Shown one piece after another: positions 43,408 to 53,279 of a stretch of 64,000 nucleotides of DNA (position 1 is its first letter; each line of letters starts with the position of its first letter). The notes beneath the pieces are model-generated. The model saw only the letters and a list, made by a program, of their open reading frames with translations, ran no database searches and was not told the DNA's origin. The stretch is from Bacillus sp. P14.5 (GTDB taxonomy: Bacteria > Bacillota > Bacilli > Bacillales > Bacillaceae_B): NCBI RefSeq assembly GCF_003316765.1, contig NZ_NIJF01000089.1, positions 78,968 to 142,967 on the forward strand, read 5' to 3'. The translations under genes and the position numbers were made by a program.

Positions 43408-43731
43408 GTGGAAAAAGAAACAAGATACAGTGAAATGAACGAGCATGAATTAAGACAGGAAATTGCACAGCTGAGAGAAAAGGCAAGAAAGGCTGAACAG
43501 CTGGGCATCCTAAATGAATTTGCCGTATTGGAAAGAAAATCCTTGATGGCCCAAGCTTACCTGATGGACCCAAAAGAGTTCAAACCTGGTGAAATCTACG
43601 GAATTGAAGGGGATCCTGGAGTATATTTTAAAATTGATTACATGAATGGTGTATTCGCCTGGGGATACCGTCTTGGGGGTTCAGGCAAAGAAGAAGCCCT
43701 CCCGATATCACTGCTCAATAAAAAGAAATAA
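43408..43731 (+). CDS. yfhH: DUF1811 protein YfhH
   Basis: Small protein of the YfhH family, 107 residues. The N-terminal helix RYSEMNEHELRQEIAQLREK and the C-terminal beta part NGVFAWGYRLGG and EEALPISLLN match. GTG 43408 is chosen (GGAGTG upstream; aligns with the usual family start MEK); another GTG at 43399 is possible. Function unknown; lies beside recX as in B. subtilis. Confidence 0.88.
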   Translation: MEKETRYSEMNEHELRQEIAQLREKARKAEQLGILNEFAVLERKSLMAQAYLMDPKEFKPGEIYGIEGDPGVYFKIDYMNGVFAWGYRLGGSGKEEALPISLLNKKK

Positions 43732-43736
43732 TGAAA

Positions 43737-43775
43737 AATGGAAACAAGGAACATTAGGCGTCCCTGTTTCCATTT
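43737..43775. terminator. Terminator between yfhH and the YpzG-like gene
   Basis: AAATGGAAACAAGGAAC / GTCCCTGTTTCCATTT stem with a 7-nt loop. Confidence 0.8.
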
Positions 43776-43781
43776 CCTATA

Positions 43782-43949
43782 TTACGATCTTTTTCGGGTC
43801 TGTCTTTCCAAAATGATCAAGTCCTGAGTCTGAACAGTATGTCCATTAGCCTGTGAGTGCGCGTGTTTGGCATTATAAAAAGCCTGATTGAAAGGACTCA
43901 CATAGTTTTTATCAAAACGATTTGAGTTGTTCTTTTTTCCCATACCCAA
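43782..43949 (-). CDS. YpzG-like small protein
   Basis: A 55-residue basic protein. TTG 43949 stands 8 bases after AAAGGAGG and is a better start than ATG 43943. Core motif: DKNYVSPFNQAFYNAKHAHS, then ANGHTVQTQDLIILERQTRK, matching the YpzG family of spore-forming Bacilli. Function unknown. Immediately downstream of sspK on the same strand. Confidence 0.7.
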   Translation of the reverse strand: MGMGKKNNSNRFDKNYVSPFNQAFYNAKHAHSQANGHTVQTQDLIILERQTRKRS

Positions 43950-43985
43950 AACAACCGCCTCCTTTAGAATGGCTCACTCGAAAAC

Positions 43986-44150
43986 TTATATCGAATCATT
44001 TTCACGCTGGTTGGATGCAGCCATGCGTTCCTGGGGATGAGTGTTGATAGTACCGTCAGCCCGTTTGGAAGCATATTCCGGCTTCGCCCGCGGTTCACCC
44101 TCGAATTTGTTGTTATTCTGGTTAGGGAAGCCTCTTTCTTTATTGCGCAT
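43986..44150 (-). CDS. sspK: Small acid-soluble spore protein K
   Basis: Minor spore-core protein, 54 residues, missed in the listed frames. ATG 44150 follows GGGAGGAATTCG. The segment [20 protein letters not shown] and [20 protein letters not shown] fit SspK closely. Expected forespore expression. It lies at the normal sspK position between yfhH and yfhJ. Confidence 0.9.
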   Translation of the reverse strand: MRNKERGFPNQNNNKFEGEPRAKPEYASKRADGTINTHPQERMAASNQRENDSI

Positions 44151-44337
44151 CGAATTCCTCCCAAGAATACGTGATGGTCACCTCACAGCCAGCAAACCCG
44201 CCAAAGGAATCTGCCGGCTGCGTACAATTAGTATGAGACTTAACAGCGGGAATTATCATTAAAAAATATTGGGAATGAGGAGAGCTGTTGGTTGCATTAA
44301 GCAATATGGGTTCCCAGGTAATTGTTTGAAGGCGTCT
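44151..44337. other. Region upstream of sspK
   Basis: No gene. Must carry the sspK promoter on the minus strand; no clear sigma-G elements found by eye. Confidence 0.3.
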
Positions 44338-44600
44338 AGAGACCCGTGAATACGAAAAATGCAGGATGAGAGGCGCCAAGGAGGCTTAAGAGACCCGTGG
44401 ATACGGAAAAAGCAGGATGAGAGGCGCCAAGGAGGGTTTTAGAGACCCGAGGATACGGGAAATGCAGGATGCGAGGTGTCAAGGAGGCTTTTAGAGACCC
44501 GAGAAAACGGAAAATGCAGGATGAGAGGTGTCAAGGAGGCTTTTAGAGACCCAACAATCAGGAATATCCACGCTGAAGGGTCTTAAGGAACTTTTGAACG
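44338..44600. repeat. Tandem 52-bp repeat array C, 5 clear copies
   Basis: Units start with AGAGACCC at 44338, 44389, 44441, 44493 and 44545 (spacing 51, 52, 52, 52). Consensus continues GTGGATACGGAAAAAGCAGG. Contains CCGT/ACGG or CCCG/CGGG mini-stems and a GGCGCCAAGGAGGC motif. Beyond 44600 to 44750 decayed copies can still be traced (CACCAAGGAAGCTTCCAGTA). Confidence 0.88.
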
Positions 44601-44771
44601 CCATGTTTACTCAAGAAATAAGAGAAAATAATCGTCTAGGTGCCCAAACTTCTCAGAAATCCAGGAAAAAGGTCACCAAGGAAGCTTCCAGTAACCCAAA
44701 CCATCTGGTCACCAAGCGAGCTTTCATCCCTCTGAATACAAGAAAAACCTAAAGAACGGAGGAAATCATAT

Positions 44772-45041
44772 ATGGATACATTTCATGAAGAATTAACAAG
44801 AGCTCTACTGGAAAAAAACCAAGAATTATCTACAGCAAGAGCCAGGACCTGGGTAGAGCTATTATGGGAAGATTTTGAGACAACCTATGCCAAAGCAAGG
44901 GGAGAATATCTAGGAAAAGAAATGACGAGCAGGCTGGTGAAACAGTGGATAGACAGCTATGGCAGCCGGCTTCATGAGTTTGCTGCCCGAAATTCCAAGT
45001 ACAGACATATGCTGGCGGATGAAAACGATTTGAACCATTAG
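44772..45041 (+). CDS. yfhJ: WVELL-domain protein YfhJ
   Basis: An 89-residue soluble protein. The family motif is plain in RARTWVELLWEDFETTYAKA. GGAGGAAATCATAT precedes the ATG. Function unknown. Followed by a hairpin terminator and a convergent sortase gene. Confidence 0.88.
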   Translation: MDTFHEELTRALLEKNQELSTARARTWVELLWEDFETTYAKARGEYLGKEMTSRLVKQWIDSYGSRLHEFAARNSKYRHMLADENDLNH

Positions 45042-45068
45042 AAAGGTGCCCTTCAGGCGCCTTTCTTA
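45042..45068 (+). terminator. Terminator of yfhJ
   Basis: GAAAGGTGCC / GGCGCCTTTC stem with a 4-nt loop. Confidence 0.7.
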
Positions 45069-45071
45069 CCA

Positions 45072-45105
45072 AAAAAAGAGCGGTCCTCCAAGAAAACCAG
45101 CTCTG
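45072..45105 (-). terminator. Terminator of the sortase gene
   Basis: On the minus strand AGAGC-GGT / ACC-GCTCT imperfect stem followed by seven T. Confidence 0.65.
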
Positions 45106-45732
45106 TCATGAAACCTCCACAAGCTCTGTAAAGATCACAAGTCTTTCCACATAGTTATGGATATCTCTGTCAAAGTATCCCGTGCACGTGATAAGGTTCA
45201 GCATTCTTTTTTCTCCGGGGCCGAAGACTTTTCTAAGCGGCGCATCATCCTTCTGATAGGCCTCTTTTTCCCTTACCATAAAAGTGAGAGTCTTTCCTGT
45301 TTCATCCTGCAAAATAATCTTATCGCCTGGTACCAGTTCTTTTAACCGGAAGAATACCGCCGGTTGTTTTTCATCGTCTACATGGCCGGCAAGAACAGCA
45401 TTTCCTTTTTGGCCGGGTTGAATTCCAGGTTCGAACCAAGCCACGTCTACTCCGTTTTCAGGAACCTCCATGCTGCCTTCTGAATCCAGACCAAATTCCT
45501 TAATGGGAGCATCAATTTCAAGCTTCGGAATCGATAGGGAAGCAGGTTTGATTCCAGTTGTTTCTAAAGTGGATTCTGTACTGACAGAGGCAGGCTTCTC
45601 ATTTGAAACAAGAGTGGTTGGAGCCTTTTGGTTCTCTCGGTAGGAGGCAGTCTCGGTTGGATTAACAGGTTGTGGCTCTTCGGCAGAACATCCCGCCAGA
45701 AGAGCCATCAACATCAGTATGAATTTCTTCAT
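45106..45732 (-). CDS. Class F-like sortase with lipoprotein signal
   Basis: Cysteine transpeptidase that would cleave an LPxTG-like signal and attach the protein to the wall, 208 residues. Catalytic His117 in NAVLAGHVDD, Cys183 in NLITCTGYF and Arg197 in VERLVIF. Unlike most sortases, which have a transmembrane anchor, the N-terminus is a lipobox signal (MALLAGC, Cys15), so it should be a lipoprotein; a 50-residue Ser/Thr/Pro-rich linker follows. Its ATG overlaps the stop of the upstream gene, which encodes a protein ending in an MPETG sorting signal, the likely substrate. Confidence 0.87.
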   Translation of the reverse strand: MKKFILMLMALLAGCSAEEPQPVNPTETASYRENQKAPTTLVSNEKPASVSTESTLETTGIKPASLSIPKLEIDAPIKEFGLDSEGSMEVPENGVDVAWFEPGIQPGQKGNAVLAGHVDDEKQPAVFFRLKELVPGDKIILQDETGKTLTFMVREKEAYQKDDAPLRKVFGPGEKRMLNLITCTGYFDRDIHNYVERLVIFTELVEVS

Positions 45733-46520
45733 TATTTTTGCAGGTTTTTACGGGTGATCAGAACAAGTGCTGCTCCACCCAGAACTGCCGCAAGGGTAAT
45801 TGGAAGTACAGAAGACTGCTGCTGGGCCGCTCCACCCATACCAGTTTCAGGCATGCTTCCTGGCATCAAAGTATAATCCTTTAATACCAAAACTTCTAAT
45901 TGATCGACAGTATTCACAGCAAACACACTGTATACCGTATTTTCATCAAGTGTTGTTCCAGAAAGATCAAGGACCTGATCTCCTTCTGGAGTGCGAATTT
46001 CCAGGTCATAAGTGCCAGCATCGAGTTCTGTATAATCAGTGATTGCTTTGAATTCTGCACCGCTGAATAATGAATCGCCTTCAATTAGTCCTACATCAAC
46101 TGCGGGAGCATCAGGTGAAAGGTGTCCGACCCTTACCTTCGTCATACCTTCAGTCACTTCCATAGAATCTTGTGCAACAACTAATTCCAGATTTTCAAGC
46201 ATGTTCGCCGCGGCTGCGGTATAAGCCATTCCAGCTTCCACGGATAAAGTGGTTGAGATAACTGGTTCAGAACTTCCCATTGTTCCTGCTGCATAAATCT
46301 CGACCTCATGATCTCCGGCAGGAAGTGAAAGATAGTCAGTCGCCGCTTTAAATTCTGCCCCTTCTACAACTGCCTCTCCGTTTACATAAACATCTACAGC
46401 AGGAGCATCAGGAGAAGCATGGACGATACGTACCATTGCATCATTTTCTGAAGCGAATGCGCCTTGAGCCAAAGTCACCATCATAACTGCCGCCACAAGC
46501 ACCGAAAAAAGTTTTTTCAT
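45732..46520 (-). CDS. DUF4397 cell-wall-anchored protein
   Basis: A 262-residue surface protein. Signal peptide (FSVLVAAVMMVTLAQGAFA), then two DUF4397 repeats, each opening with a VRIVHASPDAPAVDVYV-like or VRVGHLSPDAPAVDVGL strand. The sorting signal is MPETG at residues 223-227, then a hydrophobic helix and RKNLQK. The non-canonical Met at the first position fits a dedicated sortase next door. TAATG overlap with the sortase gene indicates translational coupling. Likely adhesin or surface-layer-like role (inference). GAAGGAGAGGAAGAA stands before ATG 46520. Confidence 0.88.
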   Translation of the reverse strand: MKKLFSVLVAAVMMVTLAQGAFASENDAMVRIVHASPDAPAVDVYVNGEAVVEGAEFKAATDYLSLPAGDHEVEIYAAGTMGSSEPVISTTLSVEAGMAYTAAAANMLENLELVVAQDSMEVTEGMTKVRVGHLSPDAPAVDVGLIEGDSLFSGAEFKAITDYTELDAGTYDLEIRTPEGDQVLDLSGTTLDENTVYSVFAVNTVDQLEVLVLKDYTLMPGSMPETGMGGAAQQQSSVLPITLAAVLGGAALVLITRKNLQK

Positions 46521-46640
46521 TTCTTCCTCTCCTTCATGTGAAATTAGATTTGCACAAGATATGTATATATCTTGTAACTATAATGTACAATGAATAAATT
46601 GAATAATTCAACTTCTAAGCTTTTTAAAAACACATTCAAA

Positions 46641-46670
46641 AAAAGTGCCAGCCTGAAGGCTGACACTTTT
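46641..46670 (-). terminator. Terminator of yfhP
   Basis: AAAAGTGCCAGCC / GGCTGACACTTTT stem with a short loop. Confidence 0.85.
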
Positions 46671-46696
46671 ATCAATTAAAACAAGATTCCTACCTG

Positions 46697-47679
46697 TCAA
46701 TCCGGTATGATCTCCAGCTTCTTCCGCAGTTTTTCCTCGCTGTAAATCCAGCCGGTGTAGGAACTTTCGACTTCTAAATCCTCGTTCAGCTTCACTACTG
46801 CAACAAAGGGGTAATGCCCATTGCTGCGATACCTCAGGTCAATAAACCTTACCTCAAAGCCATCGTCTTCAAAATCCTCGATTTCCCATCGGTATATGGG
46901 TGAGAAGGACAAGAACGCAGACAGGTTTTTGTCTTTTTTGGCAGCGTTGATTACCGGATTATCCGGTACTGGAATTCTTTTGAATTTTTCAAAAAAAGTG
47001 ATGGAACTGCCATATGCCCGAGCCACATAAAAGAATTCTTTAGAGACAATTGCCAGTCTCCACTGATAAAAATGAAGTGTGGAAGAAACGATGATCTTTT
47101 CAGCATCCGGGATTTTTTCTTAACAGCTGATTTAACCGCGTGCTGGACGAAAAACCTCAAAATATAATACAGGATGATGATCATGTACATATAGAGGAAA
47201 GTCGGTCCAGGATCAAAGCCGAACCCCCAGAGAACCAAGCCGACTACATGTATTCCGAAAATGATCGGGTCAAAGGTGTTGATGACTCCTAAAGCGACCC
47301 ATTTCGACGAAAAAGGCCTTATGGCTTGAGTACCGTAAGCGTTGAAAATGTCGACAAATACATGAAGGAAAACGGCAAGAAATGTCCAAATCCATAGATG
47401 AAGCAGGTTAGCCTCTGGATAAAAGGGATAAAGGACGGCCAATATGAGCAGCGGCCATATCAGTACCGCGGGAATAGAATGGGTAATCCCTCGGTGGTTA
47501 CGGATATAGACTGCATTATTCCTTAGTTTCAAAACAGTATCGATATCAGGGATTTGAGAACCGATGATGGCACCAATCAATACACTTTGAGAGGTCACGG
47601 CACTTTCAGCTACCACAGGGTCCAGAGTTGCCAGGCCGCCGATTGCAAATCCCATCACTACATGTGTACCTGTATCCAA
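46697..47679 (-). CDS. yfhP: YfhP membrane-bound metal-dependent hydrolase family protein, frameshifted
   Basis: YdjM-type membrane protein, about 327 residues if intact. The first frame has DTGTHVVMGFAIGGLATLDP, PDIDTVLKL and RNHRGITHSIPA (the His/Asp metal-like motifs) and five to six helices. It shifts near residue 188 into nonsense, while the second frame continues with VARAYGSSITFFEKFKRIPV and the C-terminal domain to 46697. Adding one A (T6 run at 47113-47118 on plus) joins them as KKKIPDAEKIIVSS. Adjacent to mutY as in B. subtilis, where yfhP affects a neighbouring gene. Confidence 0.82.
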
Positions 47680-47790
47680 GGTTCATCCTCCTTTACTAGG
47701 GGTTTCGGGTGAGTTTTTTATCAATGATTCCAAACAAATGCTCTTGTTTTCATTCCCCAAAATGATATGGTATAAAAGGAGATTAATTCA

Positions 47791-48099
47791 ATGAATCATT
47801 CACTTCAAATGTATATTCAATACGAGATCAAAGAGTCGTACATTGAGCAATACCAACAAATAATGAAAGACATCTTTTCAACACTGTCATTGTACGAGGC
47901 GGGCGACATTCAATTGATGTCGTCGCCAGGAAGCCCATCCTGTTTCACAGAGGTGATCACCCTGCCGACAGAATCTCATTACCATGCATTGAAGAGACTC
48001 AGGACATCGGACGAGCATCCTCTCTTCGGAATGCTTGATGGCTGCATCTCTGGGGGGCTCAAGCAAATGGTATGCTTCGGCCTGAAAAAGAGTTCATGA
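47791..48099 (+). CDS. Conserved-looking hypothetical protein
   Basis: A 102-residue soluble protein, possible ferredoxin-like dimeric barrel as in the ABM/Dabb group (IQYEIKESYIEQYQQIMKDI, then ITLPTESHYHALKRLR). AAAGGAG stands 13 bases before the ATG. Not recognised with confidence. It precedes mutY by 128 bp. Confidence 0.6.
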   Translation: MNHSLQMYIQYEIKESYIEQYQQIMKDIFSTLSLYEAGDIQLMSSPGSPSCFTEVITLPTESHYHALKRLRTSDEHPLFGMLDGCISGGLKQMVCFGLKKSS

Positions 48100-48227
48100 A
48101 ACGGGCCAACGCCAGTCAATTAAGGAATATTTACTGTGAATACAATAATTCAAAGAGATAGTAAAAGTTGCTTTAGTATTATATATTCCCTCAATAAGTG
48201 AAGGTTTAACATCTTGGAGGTACAAAA

Positions 48228-49336
48228 GTGGAGAAGAATCGTTTAACAAGTATAGAAGAAATTGACATAGAAGCCTTTAAGGAAGATCTGCTGAACTGGT
48301 TCACGGCTGAGCAAAGGCAGCTTCCCTGGAGAGAAGACAGTGATCCATATAAGGTTTGGGTGTCTGAAATCATGCTGCAGCAAACGAGAGTAGATACCGT
48401 GATTCCTTATTTTCTTAATTTTATCAATAAATTCCCTACAATTGAAGCGCTGGCATCTGCAGATGAAGAAGACGTGCTGAAAGCCTGGGAAGGGCTTGGT
48501 TATTATTCCCGCGCAAGAAATCTTCAATCGGCTGTAAAAGAAGTTAGGGATTCGTATGGCGGCATAGTGCCATCAGAACCAAAGGAAATTTCAAAGCTTA
48601 AGGGAGTAGGCCCATATACGGCCGGTGCCATCTTGAGTATCGCTTATGGGAAGCCTGAACCCGCAGTCGATGGAAACGTCATGAGGGTTTTATCCAGGAT
48701 ACTGACCATCTGGGAGGATATCGCCAAGCCGTCTTCCAGGAAAGTTTTTGAAGAGGCAGTGCGAAAACTTATCTCTCACGAAAATCCGTCTTACTTTAAT
48801 CAGGCGCTAATGGAACTCGGAGCTCTCGTCTGTACACCGACATCCCCTAAATGCCTGCTGTGCCCTGTCAGGGAACATTGCAGCGCATTCCATGAAGGCG
48901 TTCAGGACACCCTTCCGGTCAAAACAAAAAGAAAAGTGTCAAGAAGCTTCAAATGGCTGCCGTTGTCCTGAAAAATGAAGATGGAAAATATCTGATCAAT
49001 AAACGCTCAGAAAAAGGGCTCCTGGCTAACCTATGGGAGTTCCCAAACTGTGAAGTGGATTCTTTTGGATCACAGAGGAAACAGCTCGAGGATTTTCTGC
49101 AAGAGGAATTTAATGTTGAAGCGGACATAGAAAACGGCCTTCTCACAAAAATTCAACACATCTTTTCCCACTTGGTATGGGATGTGGATGTATATGCAGG
49201 CATCACAAAGAGCATCGGAGAAATTCCAGATGGATTGAGAGTGGTTGATGAAGAGGAATTGAACAAGTTTGCCTTTCCTGTTTCACACCAGAAAATTTGG
49301 AAGAGCTATAAGAAAATAAACTGCCTTGAAAAGTGA
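48228..49336 (+). CDS. mutY: A/G-specific adenine glycosylase MutY, frameshifted near the C-terminal domain
   Basis: Removes adenine mispaired with 8-oxoguanine. GTG 48228 follows GGAGGTACAAAA. The HhH-GPD domain has [19 protein letters not shown] and catalytic Asp in [11 protein letters not shown]; the [4Fe-4S] loop is [17 protein letters not shown]. The first frame runs into a stop at 48971. The NUDIX-like C-terminal domain ([23 protein letters not shown]) continues in another frame from about 48940 to 49336. One added A near 48932-48935 restores [16 protein letters not shown], a normal linker. Intact length about 369 residues. Confidence 0.9.
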
Positions 49337-49443
49337 ATTCAAAGCAGTTTGAATAGGTATTGCCGTTCCAAGCGACGCCTCTGGGCATGGACGCATCTGA
49401 CCGTTTGGCATTGATAACCTGGTGCCCTCATGAAAGAGATTTT

Positions 49444-49668
49444 TCAATCATAAGTAACTTTTGTACCATGTGCTGCGTCGGCTTCATTTCGCTTAAGGCC
49501 GCCGCGGCTTTCTATTTCTTCTACAATTTCCCTGTGAATGGTTTGTCCTTCTGAGTTCAAATAGGGAACCATTTGTTGAAGGGAATGGTGAAAAAAGGCA
49601 AGCTCACTTTTATCCCACTCGGTCTTTGGGATCATGGAGAGCTCAGTCATATCTCTGCCAACATACAT
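49444..49668 (-). CDS. yfhS: YfhS small protein
   Basis: A 74-residue hydrophilic protein with DMTELSMIPKTEWDKSELAF, FFHHSLQQMVPYLNSEGQ and the ending THG-like AAHGTKVTYD, the pattern of YfhS. TAAGGAGGAAGATC precedes ATG 49668. Placed between mutY and fabL as in B. subtilis. Function unknown, linked to sporulation in the literature on B. subtilis. Confidence 0.85.
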   Translation of the reverse strand: MYVGRDMTELSMIPKTEWDKSELAFFHHSLQQMVPYLNSEGQTIHREIVEEIESRGGLKRNEADAAHGTKVTYD

Positions 49669-49741
49669 AATGATCTTCCTCCTTAGTGTCAGTCACCATA
49701 GTTTCTCTGTAAACGTTGTCGATTATGCCGGTTAAGGATAA

Positions 49742-50524
<783 letters not shown>

Positions 50525-50624
50525 GGTTTTTGGCTGTGAGCTAAAAAAATGCATTTTTTTACTTGTTTTTTGGGAATAGTAATTCTCCACCTTGGTTACA
50601 TTAACAAGCGTGGAGGTGATTACA

Positions 50625-50816
50625 ATGGCAAAACGCAACCAAACTCAATCAGGTACAAATGCACAAGAAGTGAGACAACAAAACGCTCAATCTGCTCAAG
50701 GTCAAGCTGGTCAAGCTGGTCAATACGGCACTGAGTTTGCTTCTGAGACAAGCGCTCAAGAAGTAAGACAACAAAATGCTCAATCTCAAGCTAAAAAAGG
50801 TCAAAACCAACGCTAA
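50625..50816 (+). CDS. sspE: Gamma-type small acid-soluble spore protein
   Basis: Spore amino-acid reserve protein degraded by the germination protease, 63 residues, Gln/Asn/Ala rich. It carries two copies of AQEVRQQNAQS separated by FASET-type sequence, where the protease cleaves. GGAGGTGATTACA precedes ATG 50625. Expected sigma-G control; a GGAATA (50573) and CATTAACA (50599) lie upstream but the spacing of 20 is poor. Confidence 0.95.
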   Translation: MAKRNQTQSGTNAQEVRQQNAQSAQGQAGQAGQYGTEFASETSAQEVRQQNAQSQAKKGQNQR

Positions 50817-50830
50817 TTTTGACTTTGCTT

Positions 50831-50860
50831 AAAAAAGGCACCCTCTTGGGTGTCTTTTTT
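50831..50860 (+). terminator. Terminator of sspE
   Basis: AAAAAAGGCACCC / GGGTGTCTTTTTT stem with a 4-nt loop. Confidence 0.9.
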
Positions 50861-50949
50861 GTTTGGTTTTGTTTATTTGTTGACGAAGATAATTTTTTTC
50901 TAGTCAGGCGTGTAGGCTGGCGAATGTAGATGTTGCAGCTAAAGCGGGC

Positions 50950-51770
50950 GTTGTGGAGACATGAGTTATGGGGAAAGAGTGAAGATATGTATCCAAAGTG
51001 GGTGCGTGGATACATGAGTGAAGGAAAAAGAGAGGAAATATGTATCCAAAGCGTGTGCGTAGATACATGAGTGAAGAAAAAAGAGTGAAGATATGTATCC
51101 AGAGGGGTCGAGTGGATACATGAGTGAAGGAAAAAGAGCGAAGATATGTATCCAAAGCGGGTGCGTGGATACATGAGTGAAGGAAAAAGAGTGAAGATAT
51201 GTATCCAGAGAGGTCGAGTGGATACATGAGTAAGGGAAAAACAGAGGAGATATGTATCCAGAGGGGTCAAGTGGTGACATGAGTGAAGGAAAAGAGCGAA
51301 GATGTGTATCCAAAGCGGGTGCGTGGATACATGAGTGAAGGAAAAAGAGTGAAGATATGTATCCAGAGGGGTCGAGTGGAGACATGAGTGAGGGAAAAAG
51401 AGTGAAGATATGTATCCAGAGAGGTCGAGTGGATACATGAGTGAGAGGAGAAGAGTGAAGATATGTATCCAAAGTGGGTGCGTGGATACATGAGTGAAGG
51501 AAAAAGAGCGAAGATATGTATCCAGAGCAGCCGAGTGGATACATGAGTGAAGGGAGAAGAGAGGAGATATGTATCCAAAGCAGTCGAGTGGAAACATGAG
51601 TGAAGGAAAAAGAGTAAAGATATGTATCTAGAGCAGCCGAGTGGATACATGAGTGGGGGAAAAGAGAGGAAATATGTATCCAAAGCGGCCGAGTGGATAC
51701 ATGAGTGAGGGAAAAAGAGAGGAGATATGTATCCAGAGCGCTCGAGTGGATACATGAGACGTGGGAAAAG
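50950..51770. repeat. Tandem 53-bp repeat array D, 15 copies
   Basis: GTATCC(A) starts at 50989, 51042, 51095, 51148, 51201, 51254, 51306, 51359, 51412, 51465, 51518, 51571, 51624, 51676 and 51729. Each unit has ATGTATCC, a 13-nt loop, GGATACAT, then AGTGAAGGAAAAAGAGTGAA. Loops fall in two classes, AAAGCGGGTGCGT and AGAGNNNNCGAGT. The unit has no stop codon on the minus strand in any frame, which creates long false ORFs there. Lies between sspE and ygaB. Confidence 0.95.
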
Positions 51771-51938
51771 AAAAAGAATATGTTGCCAATTGATTTTTTT
51801 AATGTATAAAAGATGATCCGCCGCAAATAAGCCAAGCAAATAAGAAGCGACAAAGAAACCCTCTAAGCGACAGAACTAGTCAAAGGGTTTTACATATAAG
51901 CAGGGAATACTAATTATGAAAGATTACTGTGAGGGCGG

Positions 51939-52199
51939 GTGCATGATGTGTCGCAATTTAACAAACTTATTACCGACCAGTTGAAGACGATGGATAAACT
52001 TCTTTTTCTCCAATCCGAGATAGAACGATGCCAGGAAATCGAAAAAGAACTAGCGGAACTGCAGCAGCAATCGAAATTAGAATCCATCCATAAGGAAATT
52101 ACGGAAATGAAAGAAGAACTGAAGGGGATTCAGAAAGAATTTCAGGATCAAACCAATGAAGTGATTCAAATGTATTCCGAAGAAAAGGTCATGGTTTAA
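51939..52199 (+). CDS. ygaB: YgaB-like coiled-coil protein
   Basis: An 86-residue helical protein (DQLKTMDKLLFLQSEIERCQ, then EIEKELAELQQQSKLESIHK). GTG 51939 follows GAGGGCGG; GTG 51948 is an alternative start. Named by position between sspE and ygaC and by its coiled-coil character. Function unknown. Confidence 0.75.
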   Translation: MHDVSQFNKLITDQLKTMDKLLFLQSEIERCQEIEKELAELQQQSKLESIHKEITEMKEELKGIQKEFQDQTNEVIQMYSEEKVMV

Positions 52200-52214
52200 A
52201 ATAAGGAGTAAAGT

Positions 52215-52242
52215 AAGCCCCTGCCATGCAGGGGCTTTTTTC
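52215..52242 (+). terminator. Terminator of ygaB
   Basis: AAGCCCCTGC / GCAGGGGCTT perfect stem, 3-nt loop, T run. Confidence 0.92.
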
Positions 52243-52309
52243 TATTATCAGGAGGTGTAATTCCAAACTAGTTCAAAAAACTTTTTTTCTGTTACTAACA
52301 AAGCCTATC

Positions 52310-52412
52310 GATGTCGTCAGAAGCCCGCGCAGACGGCATGGAATCACAACCTTGGAGAATTGATGTCGTCAGAAGCCCGCCCAGACAGCATGGAATCAGA
52401 AAAAACAGCATT
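52310..52412. repeat. 52-bp direct repeat F, 2 copies
   Basis: ATGTCGTCAGAAGCCCGC begins at 52311 and 52363, 52 bp apart. The first copy folds as ATGTCGTC, a 13-nt loop, GACGGCAT (one G-U pair), the same geometry as arrays A and D. The rest of 52243-52634 shows no gene. Confidence 0.8.
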
Positions 52413-52634
52413 CAAGGCATCCGAAAACCCCTTCAGACAAAACACAAACCAAGAATTCATCCAATACAATTTCCTCATCCCGCGTTAACTAAAATTAGAA
52501 GAAGTTCCCCCTCTAAATGAACACTCCTGCCAAAAACATGCCTCTTTTGTTTTAAAATTATTCTCTAAACGTTATAATAATAAAATAGACCTAACAGATA
52601 AGCGGAATATTCTGCAGGAAGGCAGGGGAGACTG

Positions 52635-53165
52635 ATGGCGGTTCCCAGCGAAGGGCAACCAATACAAATACATAGTTACAAGCATGATGGCAAGATTCAT
52701 CGTGTGTGGAATGAACTGACAGTTTTAAAGGGAACGAGAAATCTTGTGATCGGGGGAAACGACCGGACGATGGTGACTGAATCGGACGGAAGGACATGGA
52801 TTACTCGTGAACCAGCCATCTGTTATTTTCATGCTGAGCTTTGGTTTAACATCATTTGCATGATAAGGGAAGATGGGATTTATTATTACTGCAATCTGAG
52901 TTCACCTTTTGTTTATGATCATGAGGCATTGAAATATATAGACTATGATCTTGATATCAAGGTTTTCCCGGATATGACCTATACTCTGCTTGATGAGGAT
53001 GAGTATGAACAGCACAGGAAACAGATGGGCTATCCAGATGTCATTGACCATATTTTAAAAAGAAATGTGGACAAACTTGTTCGCTGGATCAGGCAGCGGA
53101 AGGGTCCTTTTGCTCCGGATTTCATCGATGTCTGGTATGAAAGATTTCTTTATCACAGGAAATAA
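52635..53165 (+). CDS. ygaC: UPF0374/DUF402 nucleoside phosphatase-type protein YgaC
   Basis: Soluble 176-residue DUF402 protein. Related staphylococcal proteins hydrolyse nucleoside tri- and diphosphates. Signatures: [16 protein letters not shown] at the N-terminus, [20 protein letters not shown], and [16 protein letters not shown] with the acidic metal site. GGCAGGGGAGACTG precedes the ATG. Position before ygaD as in B. subtilis. Confidence 0.9.
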   Translation: MAVPSEGQPIQIHSYKHDGKIHRVWNELTVLKGTRNLVIGGNDRTMVTESDGRTWITREPAICYFHAELWFNIICMIREDGIYYYCNLSSPFVYDHEALKYIDYDLDIKVFPDMTYTLLDEDEYEQHRKQMGYPDVIDHILKRNVDKLVRWIRQRKGPFAPDFIDVWYERFLYHRK

Positions 53166-53204
53166 GAAAGATAATATGGCCGGTTACATGACTGCATAAT
53201 GCAG

Positions 53205-53238
53205 AAAACCTGTTGGGCTTGATTCAACAGGTTTTTTT
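53205..53238 (+). terminator. Terminator of ygaC
   Basis: AAAACCTGTTG / CAACAGGTTTTTTT with a 9-nt loop. Confidence 0.9.
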
Positions 53239-53279
53239 ATTGTTTACAAAGGGGAAAATACGGAGAGGAGGATGAATGA

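Noticed and set aside
50791..51853. Several long minus-strand frames (190-295 residues) with repeated THVSTHPLWIHIF-like sequence
   Set aside because: They lie over tandem array D. The 53-bp unit lacks stops on that strand in every frame, and the period is not a multiple of three, so the repeats simply cycle through frames. No ribosome sites.
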